Made by a program: the position numbers and the translations under genes. From positions 1 to 56,486 of the forward strand of contig WHTW01000035.1 in assembly GCA_009377525.1 (NCBI GenBank): DNA of 56,486 nucleotides, given 5' to 3'. The stretch comes from Rhodospirillales bacterium. GTDB taxonomy: Bacteria; Pseudomonadota; Alphaproteobacteria; Reyranellales; Reyranellaceae. Shown one piece after another: positions 9,265-17,868 of this stretch (positions are counted from its first letter, which is position 1; every line of letters starts with the position of its first letter). Below the pieces are notes generated by a model. It was not told the DNA's origin. It saw nothing but the letters and a program-made list of their open reading frames with translations, and did not search any database.

Positions 9265-11202
9265 TCAGTCGCCGAAGTCGCGGGCAAAAACCAAGATCGA
9301 GTTGGCCGGCACCGTAACAACGGCAGAGCAGGGCAATCCGTTGATACCTGGGCCTTCGGCTTGCACGGACCCAGCGTTGCCGGAAACAGACGGGTTAACC
9401 CAATTTTCGTAGACATCGCTGTTGAACACTTCGAGCCATCGGCCGGGGCCGGGCATGGGGATCCGGTAGGCGCAAAGAGTCTGCTCATTCAGGCTCACCA
9501 CGACCATGACGTCGCGACCGATGCCCTCGACCCAGCGCTGGAACACCACAACCCGTGGACCATTCTCCATCGATACCGCCCTGACCCCTTCTCCGCGCAG
9601 AGCCGGCTGGCGGCGCCGCAGCCAGATGAGATCACGCGTGAACCGATGGAAGTCACCCATGGTCTTGTCGGTCGCAAGCCCGTCCCACCAGATCAGGGCC
9701 TCCTTGTGATTCGGCGGGTCATCGGCCCAGCGTTTGTCCTCGTAGAACTCTTGGCCCATGAAGAGCATCGGAATGCCAGGGGCGGTGAGAAGGAGTCCAG
9801 TGGCCACGCGCGAGCGGCTGGTGGCGTACCAGGCCCGCGTGTCGGTGTCGCCGACGGCGAGCTTGGGAATCCGCAGGCCGCGGTCGCGATAAACTTCGTC
9901 GTGGCTCTCGATGCACTGGACGGTGCGCCAGGCGTCGCGAAAACCCGGTGCGCGAAGCTGGTCGACCACCGGCTGCCAATCCACCAGGGCATCTTGCCCG
10001 CCGGCAGCCTGGGCAACGACACCGCGGACGGCGCGACGCAGACCGTCGTGCCAGGTGGCATGAAAGCCGGCACCATCCGCTTCCTGCGCACGCACGACTG
10101 CCGGCTCCGGCCCCCAGTACTCGGCTAAGTTGATGGCCGATGCGTCCTGTGCATTGAGCGTCGCATTCAGGTGCTGGCAGAAGAGCCAGCCCGAGCCGGC
10201 GTTCTGCTTGTCGATCACCGTCACCTGATCGTAGCGGAATCCGTCGATATGATACTCATCGAGAAAGAACCTCGCATTGTCGATCAGGAACTGCCGCACG
10301 TCCTGGTTCCAGAACGCGAACACCGGTCCGGTGTGGTTCTGATCGGTGAAGTAGAGACTGTCGTTCGGATTGGTGCCCGGGACGCGGTCGAAGAAATAGA
10401 TCGACTCGGGCTGGCCCACGATGTCGCCGGACGCATGGTTGTAGACGACGTCCAGGATGATGGCGATGCCATGGTGGTGGCAGATGTCGACCAGCGCCTT
10501 CAGCTGGTTGATGCCGATGGCCAGCACCTCGCGGGTGAGCGGGGATTTTCCTCTGCGGCTGAGAAGGCGATTGGCGAGGGCGAGATACGGGCCGAGTTCG
10601 TCATCGGCGACCTCATAATCCATCTCCGGCGAAAACAGGTCGGAGCCGTTGTAGCCCATGCTGCGCGGTGTGCTGTACTCGACGACCGGCAGAGGCTCGA
10701 TGGCATTGACGCCTAGGTCTGCGAGATATTCGATGCGATCTAGCACATCGAGGAACGTGCCCACGCGGCGTTCGCGATGAGGCCCATACCAGGTCCCGAC
10801 GTGGAATTGGTAGATGACAAGATCGCGGAAATCCGGCGGCCGCCAGCTCCGGTCCTGCCACGGGAAGGTGCCGGCGGAGCGCAGTATGCAATCGGGGTCC
10901 GGCCATACCCTGGTGAGGTCGCGGGCATAAGGGTCGCGCTTGAAGCCTTCGTTGTCCTCACCATCGCCGACGACGAAGAATTTGTACCGCTCGCCTTCCC
11001 GCGCCTGGGCGACAAACCCCGTCCACCGACCGTCGCCGTTCTTGACCAGGAGCGAGGACTCATCTCTCACCCAGCCGTTGAATTCGCCGCAGACGTAGAC
11101 CTCGCGCGCCCGCGGCGCCCAAACTCGGAAAGTGGCGCCGCCATCGACAAGGTTGGCCCCCATGGGCGTGGTTGAGGTGACGTGTTGCTGAGAGGCGGGC
11201 AT
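9265..11202 (-). CDS. GH13 alpha-glucan branching-type enzyme with N-terminal CBM48
   Basis: 645 residues. Residues 20-95 form a CBM48-like domain (FRVWAPRAREVYVCGEFNGW). The GH13 barrel follows, with region I DVVYNHAS (251-258) and region II GFRYDQV with nucleophile Asp325. The acid/base is Glu361 in NLAEYW and the third acid is Asp435 in ESHDE; a C-terminal beta domain completes it. The closest group by architecture is 1,4-alpha-glucan branching enzyme, or a related GH13 such as maltooligosyl-trehalose hydrolase. It is shorter than typical GlgB (about 730 aa), lacking the extra N-terminal module. It stands alone, with no glg operon nearby, as host cargo. Confidence 0.85.
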   Translation of the reverse strand: MPASQQHVTSTTPMGANLVDGGATFRVWAPRAREVYVCGEFNGWVRDESSLLVKNGDGRWTGFVAQAREGERYKFFVVGDGEDNEGFKRDPYARDLTRVWPDPDCILRSAGTFPWQDRSWRPPDFRDLVIYQFHVGTWYGPHRERRVGTFLDVLDRIEYLADLGVNAIEPLPVVEYSTPRSMGYNGSDLFSPEMDYEVADDELGPYLALANRLLSRRGKSPLTREVLAIGINQLKALVDICHHHGIAIILDVVYNHASGDIVGQPESIYFFDRVPGTNPNDSLYFTDQNHTGPVFAFWNQDVRQFLIDNARFFLDEYHIDGFRYDQVTVIDKQNAGSGWLFCQHLNATLNAQDASAINLAEYWGPEPAVVRAQEADGAGFHATWHDGLRRAVRGVVAQAAGGQDALVDWQPVVDQLRAPGFRDAWRTVQCIESHDEVYRDRGLRIPKLAVGDTDTRAWYATSRSRVATGLLLTAPGIPMLFMGQEFYEDKRWADDPPNHKEALIWWDGLATDKTMGDFHRFTRDLIWLRRRQPALRGEGVRAVSMENGPRVVVFQRWVEGIGRDVMVVVSLNEQTLCAYRIPMPGPGRWLEVFNSDVYENWVNPSVSGNAGSVQAEGPGINGLPCSAVVTVPANSILVFARDFGD

Positions 11203-11266
11203 CGTCCGATCCTCCAGTGAGCCGCGTGCCGTCCCTCAAAGGGATCACTATACTGCGCCACTCTAG

Positions 11267-11387
11267 AGCACATTCCGTTCGGCTGGAATCAGCCGAACGG
11301 AATGTGCCCTGTGAAATCGACACCTCCGGCGCGCGCGTTTCCGTTCAGATGGAACCGCGCGCGGTTCCATCTGAACGGAAACCGCTC
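11267..11387 (-). repeat. 121-bp double-hairpin mobile repeat, copy A
   Basis: Two perfect or near-perfect palindromes are joined by a short spacer with GCGCGC. One stem contains the core GATGGAACCGC and its complement around a 2-base loop; the other contains CAGCCGAACGGAAT around GATT. Length is exactly 121 bp, the same as copies at 16743 and 18316, and it lies in the reverse orientation. The flanks carry a 3-bp direct repeat TAG (11264-11266 and 11388-11390), as expected of a target-site duplication. Confidence 0.9.
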
Positions 11388-11390
11388 TAG

Positions 11391-11773
11391 TGGCCGAGAT
11401 GGTACCGGCGGTCGCCTCCACCGCCGTGGCAAGCGCGCATTGGACAGTCATGTAAAGAATGAGAAGCCAATAGTCCAAGCATCAAAGGCCGCGTTGCGAA
11501 CCGGGTTGCCGCTAATCAGCGCTGCTCACGGCCAATGGAATTTCTCCGTTTCCCAGCCTCGGATCGTAGAAGGACTGAGTCAGCTGGGCAATGACGGGCC
11601 TGGGGCGGAGCGTGCATGTCGGCTAATGGCCCGACTACGAAGTGCCGATCGGGTCCGGAAACGTCCGATGCTGGGTGTAGATCGGACATACGACGGACAT
11701 CACGATGCCGACGCGAAATGACCCGGGCAGACATGACGCCCTGATCAAGTTGCAGGATGGACCGCGTCAACGG
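11391..11773. other. Non-coding interval, nothing supported
   Basis: Between the 121-bp repeat and the chimeric gene fragment there are only short open frames without ribosome-binding sites or recognisable protein features. I see no promoter, RNA gene or repeat here that I can defend. Confidence 0.5.
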
Positions 11774-12336
11774 GCCAGCGCGGCCTGTTCTACGCGCCGT
11801 TCTACGTGGCGCTGGCGCGCGATGCCTTCTCGGCCGAGGGCGTGGAGATCCGCTTCACCAGCTCGCCGCATCCCAGCGAGACGGCGCTCCGCGTCATGGA
11901 CGGCACCGTCGATGTGAGCTGGGGCGGGCCGATGCGGGTCATGGAGACCTATCACAAGCTGGCCGGCTGCGACCTGGTCTGGTTTGCCGCCGGCAAACTG
12001 CTGCGCATCAGGTCCCTCACCCTGACGCTCGACGATCCCCAACCGTCCTACGAGTACGAGCTCGACGGTGGTCCGCCCGGCGCCCTGGGGGGCCGGTTCG
12101 GTGGACCGGTCGGCTTCGACGGCCGCTTCGCCGTGGGCGGGCGCATGCCCTACGGACCGAGCGCCGCCCGCGGCGCCTGGTCGGCCGACGGGGCGAGCCT
12201 CGTGGTCGAGGTCCAGACGCTCGGCAACGACGACGCGATGCGGGTGACGCACGTGTTCGGCGACAGGACGGTCGAGGTGAGCGTCGAGGCGGCGGGCGGG
12301 TTCCGGGCGAAAGTGCAAGGACGGGTGGAGGACTGA
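11774..12336 (+). pseudogene. Chimeric fragment: NMT1-like N-terminus joined to an unrelated C-terminal domain
   Basis: Bases 11774-11980 repeat, with few differences, bases 16908-17113 of the intact NMT1-like gene, coding LARDAFSAEGVEIRFTSSPH through ETYHKLAGCDLV. The start codon and first residues are missing. At WFAAGKLL the frame switches to about 115 residues of a beta-rich domain (PSYEYELDGGPPGALGGRF, then VTHVFGDRTVEV). That resembles the accessory C-terminal domain of some beta-lactamase-like serine hydrolases, but the hydrolase itself is absent. No ribosome-binding site is visible, so I call it a recombination scar rather than a gene. Confidence 0.75.
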
Positions 12337-12594
12337 GTCGGTGCAGCCAGGCGGGTGACCACGACACAAGCTGCTTCCTCAATCGCGTCCTGAGTCTGTG
12401 ACCGACCGGTGACTTCGCCGGTTCCTGTAGCGAGTCCGCGGACGAGTGTGGGTTAGGCCACATCTAAGACCCATGGTTGTAGCAGATGGTACCGCCGCCC
12501 ACGGCCGTGCGAGGAGGCCGACGCTCGATGACGAGGCCGGCGAACGATCCGCATCGACAACGTGGACGTCGATTCATCACTCAGGAGAGCAATC

Positions 12595-13725
12595 ATGGCA
12601 GCCAGGAAATCCCGCGCGTCGGGCGCCCGCACGTCGGGTGGTCGTCCGGGCGATCGTCCGGTCTTGGGCGACACGCTCCTTTCGCAGGCGGACATTCCCG
12701 ATCGCGACGACCCGCCGGCTGAGCTCGACTCGCCGCGCAACTTCTTCGTGATCGACCAAGGCCGGCCGGCGCAGGCGCGCAGGGCAAGCTCGACGGCGCT
12801 CGTGCCGCTGCGCGGCGGCGGTGGCGCGCTTACGATCGACCGTCCCGGCGCCGTTTTCGGGCACCTGGGCGGGGCGCTCGACGCCATTCCCCTGCCCAAG
12901 GCCGTGAGCGCGACGCCGAAGGATTCCGAACCGTTCCGTCCGCGGTGGAGCGGCGTGTCCTTTGCTCCGCGCGCGGCGGGATTGCCGTCGTACGCGGCCC
13001 TGCGCCGTCGCAGCGGCATGCGCGTGCGGCCCGAGTACGTTTTCCCGCCGGACGGCCGGCAGCTCTACTATCCCAACAGCTACCCGTGGCGGATCGTCGG
13101 CCGCATCTTCGTGTGGAGCAATGCGTCGTCGCCGAACTGGGCGTGGTCGGGATCGGCGGGCCTGGTGAGCCGCAACGCCATCCTCACGGCCAGCCACGTG
13201 GTCCCGTGGAACAGCGGCTCGAACTGGAAGGCGCTGTTCGTGCCCGCCTACTACGACGGCGCCTCGCTGTATGGCGCCAGCGCCGCCTCGTGGGTCACCT
13301 CGGCACGCGGCTACAAGGATCACGGCCAGGGCGACGACATGGCCGTCATGCGGCTGGCCCAGCCGCTCGGCGACTGGCTCGGCTACTTCGGCTACAAGAC
13401 CTACAACGACGATTGGGAGGACGGCAATTACTGGACGCTTGCCGGCTATCCCGGCGACGTCGCCAACGCGCAGCGGCCTTCGGCGAACTACTGGTTCCCG
13501 ATCACCGACGACGACAATGACGGCGCCGGTGTCGAGCTCGAGTACAAGGCCGACACCAACAGCGGCAACAGCGGCGGGCCGGTATGGGGCTGGTGGGACG
13601 GCAAGCCCTACGTCATCGGCACCCACTCCGGCGGCGAGGACAATTTCGGTGAGCCCAAGCAGAACGTGGCGGCCGGCGGCAGCGCCCTGTCGTCGCTGAT
13701 CGCGTGGGCGCGCAACAACTGGTGA
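12595..13725 (+). CDS. Trypsin/V8-like serine protease
   Basis: 376 residues from the ATG at 12595, preceded by AGGAG with a seven-base gap. A roughly 150-residue Ala/Pro/Arg-rich N-terminal extension leads into an S1-type protease domain. The triad can be read as His201 in LTASHVVPW, Asp248 in DDMAVMRL, and Ser326 in SGNSGGPVWG; the domain ends with IGTHSGGEDNF. The family cleaves peptides, usually outside the cytoplasm. No clear signal peptide is present, so export would need another route or autoprocessing. It lies between the two copies of the NMT1-like sequence, in cargo. Confidence 0.85.
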   Translation: MAARKSRASGARTSGGRPGDRPVLGDTLLSQADIPDRDDPPAELDSPRNFFVIDQGRPAQARRASSTALVPLRGGGGALTIDRPGAVFGHLGGALDAIPLPKAVSATPKDSEPFRPRWSGVSFAPRAAGLPSYAALRRRSGMRVRPEYVFPPDGRQLYYPNSYPWRIVGRIFVWSNASSPNWAWSGSAGLVSRNAILTASHVVPWNSGSNWKALFVPAYYDGASLYGASAASWVTSARGYKDHGQGDDMAVMRLAQPLGDWLGYFGYKTYNDDWEDGNYWTLAGYPGDVANAQRPSANYWFPITDDDNDGAGVELEYKADTNSGNSGGPVWGWWDGKPYVIGTHSGGEDNFGEPKQNVAAGGSALSSLIAWARNNW

Positions 13726-13814
13726 GGGCTGCCTGACGGCGTGCAAAGCCGTTGGCCGTGCCGCGCGGTGGCACGGCCAACGTGCTATTTTGGCAACAGG
13801 GGAGGTCGAACAGG

Positions 13815-14114
13815 ATGTACCGGCCCAAAGTCACCGTGAAAACGGCCGCAGAGGTCAAGGCGATCCTCGGTGAGGACTTCCCAAGCCAGGTTGCAAAGAT
13901 CCTCGACCATATTGATTCGCATTGTCGTGCCTGGATCGAACGATGTCCCTTTGTGGCGATCTCGAGCACCAACGCGGCGGGCGCGATGGATGTTTCGCCG
14001 AAGGGCGATCCGCCGGGTTTTGTCAGAGTCCTCGACAAGCATACGCTCGCGGTACGGCAATATGCCGGACCCGCTGTCGGACATCGAACGCAGGATGGCG
14101 TTCAACGAAACTGA
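13815..14114 (+). pseudogene. Truncated pyridoxamine-5'-phosphate-oxidase-family gene
   Basis: ATG 13815 is preceded by GGAGG nine bases away. About 78 residues match the N-terminal half of FMN-binding PNPOx-like flavoproteins: CPFVAISSTNAAGAMDVSPK followed by GDPPGFVRVLDKHTLAV. The expected continuation (a PDRPGNRR-like FMN-binding stretch) is missing; after HTLAV the frame enters unrelated sequence and stops. It is probably a deletion remnant and not functional. Confidence 0.75.
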
Positions 14115-14374
14115 CCGACTCTATTGACGCAAGGCCTTCAATCTCGGTCGTGGGCACGTGAACGGCTGAGGCACTGGTTCCAGCGACGGCCATCTGCCTG
14201 CCTGACCTCGCTTGCGCTGCTGGCGGCCGGCGGGTTGACCTTTTTTTGACCTTTTCTCAACCTTGGCCTGCATGCGCAACGCCGGCAAAGCATGCTATCT
14301 TTCACCCAAGTTGTTCGTCAGGCGGCTTGTTCCAGTTGGCGGCCGTCCAAGAGATAAAATGGGGGCAGTAACAG

Positions 14375-16639
14375 ATGACGTCAGCGCTCACGCCCGTAGC
14401 AAACCTGTTCACGGACGACTTTCCCGGGTCGGCACTCAGCACAGCACTCTGGGAACCGTTGGCGCCAGGGGCGGAATTCAAGGGGAAGACCTGGACCTTC
14501 TCAAATACCAATCCATATACGGATCCGAACGGCGGCGGCTTTCCGACGGTGAGCAACGGCACGGCTCGTTTTGCGCTGAAGACCTGGGACGGGGATCCAA
14601 ACAAGCCGTCCGATCAGCATGCGTTCCTGGGCACGGAAGCGATCACCAAGGACGCCTGGAATCCGACGACCGGCGGCCTTTCGTTCGAAGGCAAGTTCAA
14701 GTTCTCCGGAGACGGGACAGGAAACCAGTCCGCCTTGAACCAGGGAGGCATGATCCTAGGGTTCTTCTCATACGAAAAGAATGCGCCATCGGGCGACTTT
14801 CACACCGAGATCGACTTCGAGGTCTTCACCAGCAACCTCAAAGACCCCACGAAGAATCAGATCTCGACCAATGTCTTCAATGGCTCGAAGACCCTCACGA
14901 TTCACGACCCGGTGCACAACACGGATGTTCGCATCGCTTACGACCCATTGTCCTATCCGAACAAGCCACTGCCAAATGCCGCGTACCATACTTACAAATT
15001 CGAGTGGTTCCCCAACTGGATCAACTTTTACATCGATGGCAAGCTCCTCAGGCACGTAACCAACCCAGACTCGCTTCCGGATCCAAGCAAGGACCAGCAA
15101 CTTCACCTCAACCTCTGGGGCCAAGACCCGTCGATCGGTTATGCCTACGGCGACTGGACCGGAAACCCTGTGGGCGATCCCACGCTCGGGCCCGCGCTGA
15201 CCGCTGCTGAAGGCAAGACCTACTACGCTGACTTTCAATCGGTGAGAGTCGACAGGCTGTCGTCCCACCTTGGCAGCGCCAATGCCGACGCGCTGGTGGG
15301 CGGCGTGGGTAACGACGGCATCGATGGCGGCGCCGGCGACGACACGCTCGCCGGCGGGGGTGGTGATGACACCATCATGGGCGGTGCTGGCAACGACACG
15401 ATCGACGGGGGCAGCGGCTCGGACACAGCGCTGTATGTTGGTCCGCGCAATCGCTACACCGTCACGTCGACGGGCAGCATCCTGACGGTCACGGATCGCG
15501 TTACCGGGGACGGCTTCGATAGCCTCACCAACGTTGAGTTCCTGGGCTTCAGCGACACGGTCTTTAAACTGGGCGATAGTGCTAACAATGTTATGGAAGG
15601 TACGGCGGATGACGATGCCTTCGACGGCGTCGGCGGCGATGACACTCTCAGTGGAGGAGCCGGTGATGACACATTGATCGGTGGTGATGGCAACGACACC
15701 ATCGACGGAGGTACTGGCAGTAACACTGTCTCAGGCGGCGCGGGTAACGACGTCTTCGACTTCAGGTCGGGTGCCAACGCTTTACGCGATACGCTTGCAG
15801 ATCTGAACGGCGATGCGATTGCTGACTTTGGCTCGGATGATGCGTTGGACATTCAAGGCGTCTTGATCGGACGTACAGCCTTGAACATCGCCACGAGTGC
15901 CAATGCCGCCACAGTCTCTGTCGGCGGCTCGAGCTTCGAGATGACTGGAGATTTCTCCGGGGGCGAGTTTATGACGGTGGCGCGCGGCACCGGTCCGGAT
16001 GAGCATACCATCGTGACGTTCGTGCCCTTTCTGCCCAGCCTCTCGGAGGGCGTGCGCGTGAACACCGCGTCGATCAACGGCGTCGCCAACGAGCCTTTTC
16101 TGTTCGGCGACGGCTCGGTCAGGTTCTCGCTCGAGCTCAAATCGGCGGTGTCGGAGTTCCACAACACGCTCGGCGTCTACACGATCGCCGCCGACGGTAC
16201 GATCGGCGATGTGCGCATCCTGTTCACCGACACGCTGAATGTCGCCGGCGCGGCACGGATGGTAGATCTCGGCACGCCAGGGGAGGGCGCGAGGCTGGCC
16301 TTCTTCCTGATCCAGGACGGTTTTGATGCCTATGGCGGGCTGCCGGGTGATCTCACGTTCGTGACGCCAGGAACGACCGTTCCAGCCAACATCGCGGTCG
16401 ACAACGCGGTCATCCTGCACAGCGCGACGCGCGGCGACCTCGTCGCCGCACCGGTCTTCCATTCCGACGCTATTTTCAATCCGCCGCTCGGCGCCGTTCA
16501 GGTCCTGTCGGGCGTTGCACCCGGCGGCCGCGAGCTGCAGATCGGCTTCGAGGACGTATCCACCGTCACCGGCGACAACGATTTCCAGGATGTCGTGATC
16601 GGCATCCGGGCACTGAACGACGACATCTTGATCCTCTGA
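14375..16639 (+). CDS. Secreted GH16 glycanase with RTX repeats and DUF4114 C-terminus
   Basis: 754 residues. Residues 10-295 form a GH16 laminarinase/ExsH-like domain with the signature HTEIDFEVF (catalytic Glu145 and Glu149, Asp147 between) and the YHTYKFEWFPNWINFYIDG strand typical of the family. Residues about 310-350 and 405-460 contain GGxGxDxxx calcium-binding RTX nonapeptides (GGAGDDTLAGG, GGAGNDTIDGG). The C-terminal about 170 residues match DUF4114 (FEDVSTVTGDNDFQDVVIGI). There is no N-terminal signal peptide; RTX proteins leave by type I secretion, whose transporter is not in the window. Likely substrate is a beta-glucan or exopolysaccharide. Confidence 0.88.
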   Translation: MTSALTPVANLFTDDFPGSALSTALWEPLAPGAEFKGKTWTFSNTNPYTDPNGGGFPTVSNGTARFALKTWDGDPNKPSDQHAFLGTEAITKDAWNPTTGGLSFEGKFKFSGDGTGNQSALNQGGMILGFFSYEKNAPSGDFHTEIDFEVFTSNLKDPTKNQISTNVFNGSKTLTIHDPVHNTDVRIAYDPLSYPNKPLPNAAYHTYKFEWFPNWINFYIDGKLLRHVTNPDSLPDPSKDQQLHLNLWGQDPSIGYAYGDWTGNPVGDPTLGPALTAAEGKTYYADFQSVRVDRLSSHLGSANADALVGGVGNDGIDGGAGDDTLAGGGGDDTIMGGAGNDTIDGGSGSDTALYVGPRNRYTVTSTGSILTVTDRVTGDGFDSLTNVEFLGFSDTVFKLGDSANNVMEGTADDDAFDGVGGDDTLSGGAGDDTLIGGDGNDTIDGGTGSNTVSGGAGNDVFDFRSGANALRDTLADLNGDAIADFGSDDALDIQGVLIGRTALNIATSANAATVSVGGSSFEMTGDFSGGEFMTVARGTGPDEHTIVTFVPFLPSLSEGVRVNTASINGVANEPFLFGDGSVRFSLELKSAVSEFHNTLGVYTIAADGTIGDVRILFTDTLNVAGAARMVDLGTPGEGARLAFFLIQDGFDAYGGLPGDLTFVTPGTTVPANIAVDNAVILHSATRGDLVAAPVFHSDAIFNPPLGAVQVLSGVAPGGRELQIGFEDVSTVTGDNDFQDVVIGIRALNDDILIL

Positions 16640-16742
16640 CGTCCGTGAGAGCGCTCCGCGTCATAGGGGCGAGGTCACTCCAGGTGAGGCAACACTGGCT
16701 GCGACTTCGGCTCTTGCTGCGCGCGGCAGTCTCCCGATCCTA

Positions 16743-16863
16743 GAGCGGAATGCGATGAGATGGAACCGCGCGCGGTTCCATCTCTTCGCATTCGCGCGCA
16801 CCGGGGATGCGTGTTGCAGGAGGCATGATGGGTCCAGCTGATTCCAGCTGGACCCATCATGCT
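16743..16863 (+). repeat. 121-bp double-hairpin mobile repeat, copy B
   Basis: Same architecture and exactly the same length as copies A and C: the first hairpin has the core GATGGAACCGC, then a GCGCGCAC spacer containing GTTGCA. The second hairpin has arms GCATGATGGGTCCAGCTG and CAGCTGGACCCATCATGC around ATTC. Target duplication CTA lies at 16740-16742 and 16864-16866. It ends only a few bases before the ribosome-binding site of the NMT1-like gene, so its right hairpin could affect that gene's translation. Confidence 0.92.
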
Positions 16864-16880
16864 CTAAGGAGGACCGCCGC

Positions 16881-17804
16881 ATGCCCCTCATCCTCCAGGA
16901 AGCGCTGCGCGGCCTGTTCTACGCGCCGTTCTACGTGGCGCTGGCGCGCGATGCCTTCTCGGCCGAGGGCGTGGAGATCCGCTTCACCAGCTCGCCGCAT
17001 CCCGACGAGACGGCGCTGCGCGTCATGGACGGCACGGTCGACGTGAGCTGGGGCGGGCCGATGCGGGTGATGGAGACCTATCACAAGCTGGCCGGCTGCG
17101 ACCTCGTCTGCTTCGGCGAGGTGGTGACGCGCGATCCCTTCCTGCTGATGGGCCGCACGCCCAAACCAGACTTCGCCCTGGCCGACCTGAAGTCGGTGAC
17201 GCTCGCCACGGTGAGCGAGGTGCCGACGCCCTGGCTCTGCCTGCAGCACGACCTGCGCCTGGCCGGCATCGATCCCGCCGGCATCAGGCGCGTGACCGGC
17301 CGGACGATGGCCGAGAACATGGCGGCGCTGAAGGCGGGCACCGTCGACGTCGTCCAGCTGTTCGAACCGTTCCCCAGCCTGCTGCTGGCCGAGGGCGCGG
17401 CCCACGTCTGGTACGAGGCGGCGCGGCGCGGCCCCACCTCCTACACCTGCTTCTACGCGCGGCGCGGCACGCTGGCGGCGCGGCGCGACGAGCTTCTGCG
17501 CCTGGTGCGGGCAATCGACCGCACCGAGAAGTGGGTGGCGAAGGCCGCCGGGCCCGAGATCGCCGCCGCGATCGCCGGCTACTTCGCCGATGTTCCGCCC
17601 GCGATCCTCGCGGCGGCCTGCACGCGCTACAAGGCGCTCGGCATCTGGGCCAGCACGCCGATCCTGCCGCGCGCCGGCTACGACCGGCTACGCGACGGGC
17701 TGGTGTCCGGCGGCTTCGTTTCGCCAGGCGCTGCGTTCGAGATCGCCGTCGACAACAGCCTCGCCGAGGAAGCGATCGCGCTCGACCTTCCTGCGCTCGC
17801 GTAG
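16881..17804 (+). CDS. NMT1/ThiY-like substrate-binding protein
   Basis: 307 residues starting at an ATG with AAGGAGG eight bases upstream. The sequence has the layout of NMT1/SsuA/ThiY-type periplasmic-binding-fold proteins: an opening LRGLFYAPFYVALARDAFSA, then GTVDVSWGGPMRVME, AGTVDVVQLFEPFPSLLLAE and a C-terminal helix set. These bind small sulfonate- or pyrimidine-like ligands for ABC transporters. There is no signal peptide and no adjacent permease or ATPase, so it may act as a cytoplasmic sensor or enzyme-like protein. About 205 bp of its 5' part are duplicated at 11774-11980. Confidence 0.75.
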   Translation: MPLILQEALRGLFYAPFYVALARDAFSAEGVEIRFTSSPHPDETALRVMDGTVDVSWGGPMRVMETYHKLAGCDLVCFGEVVTRDPFLLMGRTPKPDFALADLKSVTLATVSEVPTPWLCLQHDLRLAGIDPAGIRRVTGRTMAENMAALKAGTVDVVQLFEPFPSLLLAEGAAHVWYEAARRGPTSYTCFYARRGTLAARRDELLRLVRAIDRTEKWVAKAAGPEIAAAIAGYFADVPPAILAAACTRYKALGIWASTPILPRAGYDRLRDGLVSGGFVSPGAAFEIAVDNSLAEEAIALDLPALA

Positions 17805-17868
17805 TCGCGAGCGGCGCTTGCGTGAACGCGATCGACGGCGGCTAAATACCGCCAGCAAGGAGGATGGA

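Noticed and set aside
11302..11721. Plus-strand frame crossing repeat copy A
   Set aside because: It starts inside the palindrome and has no ribosome-binding site or recognisable protein pattern.
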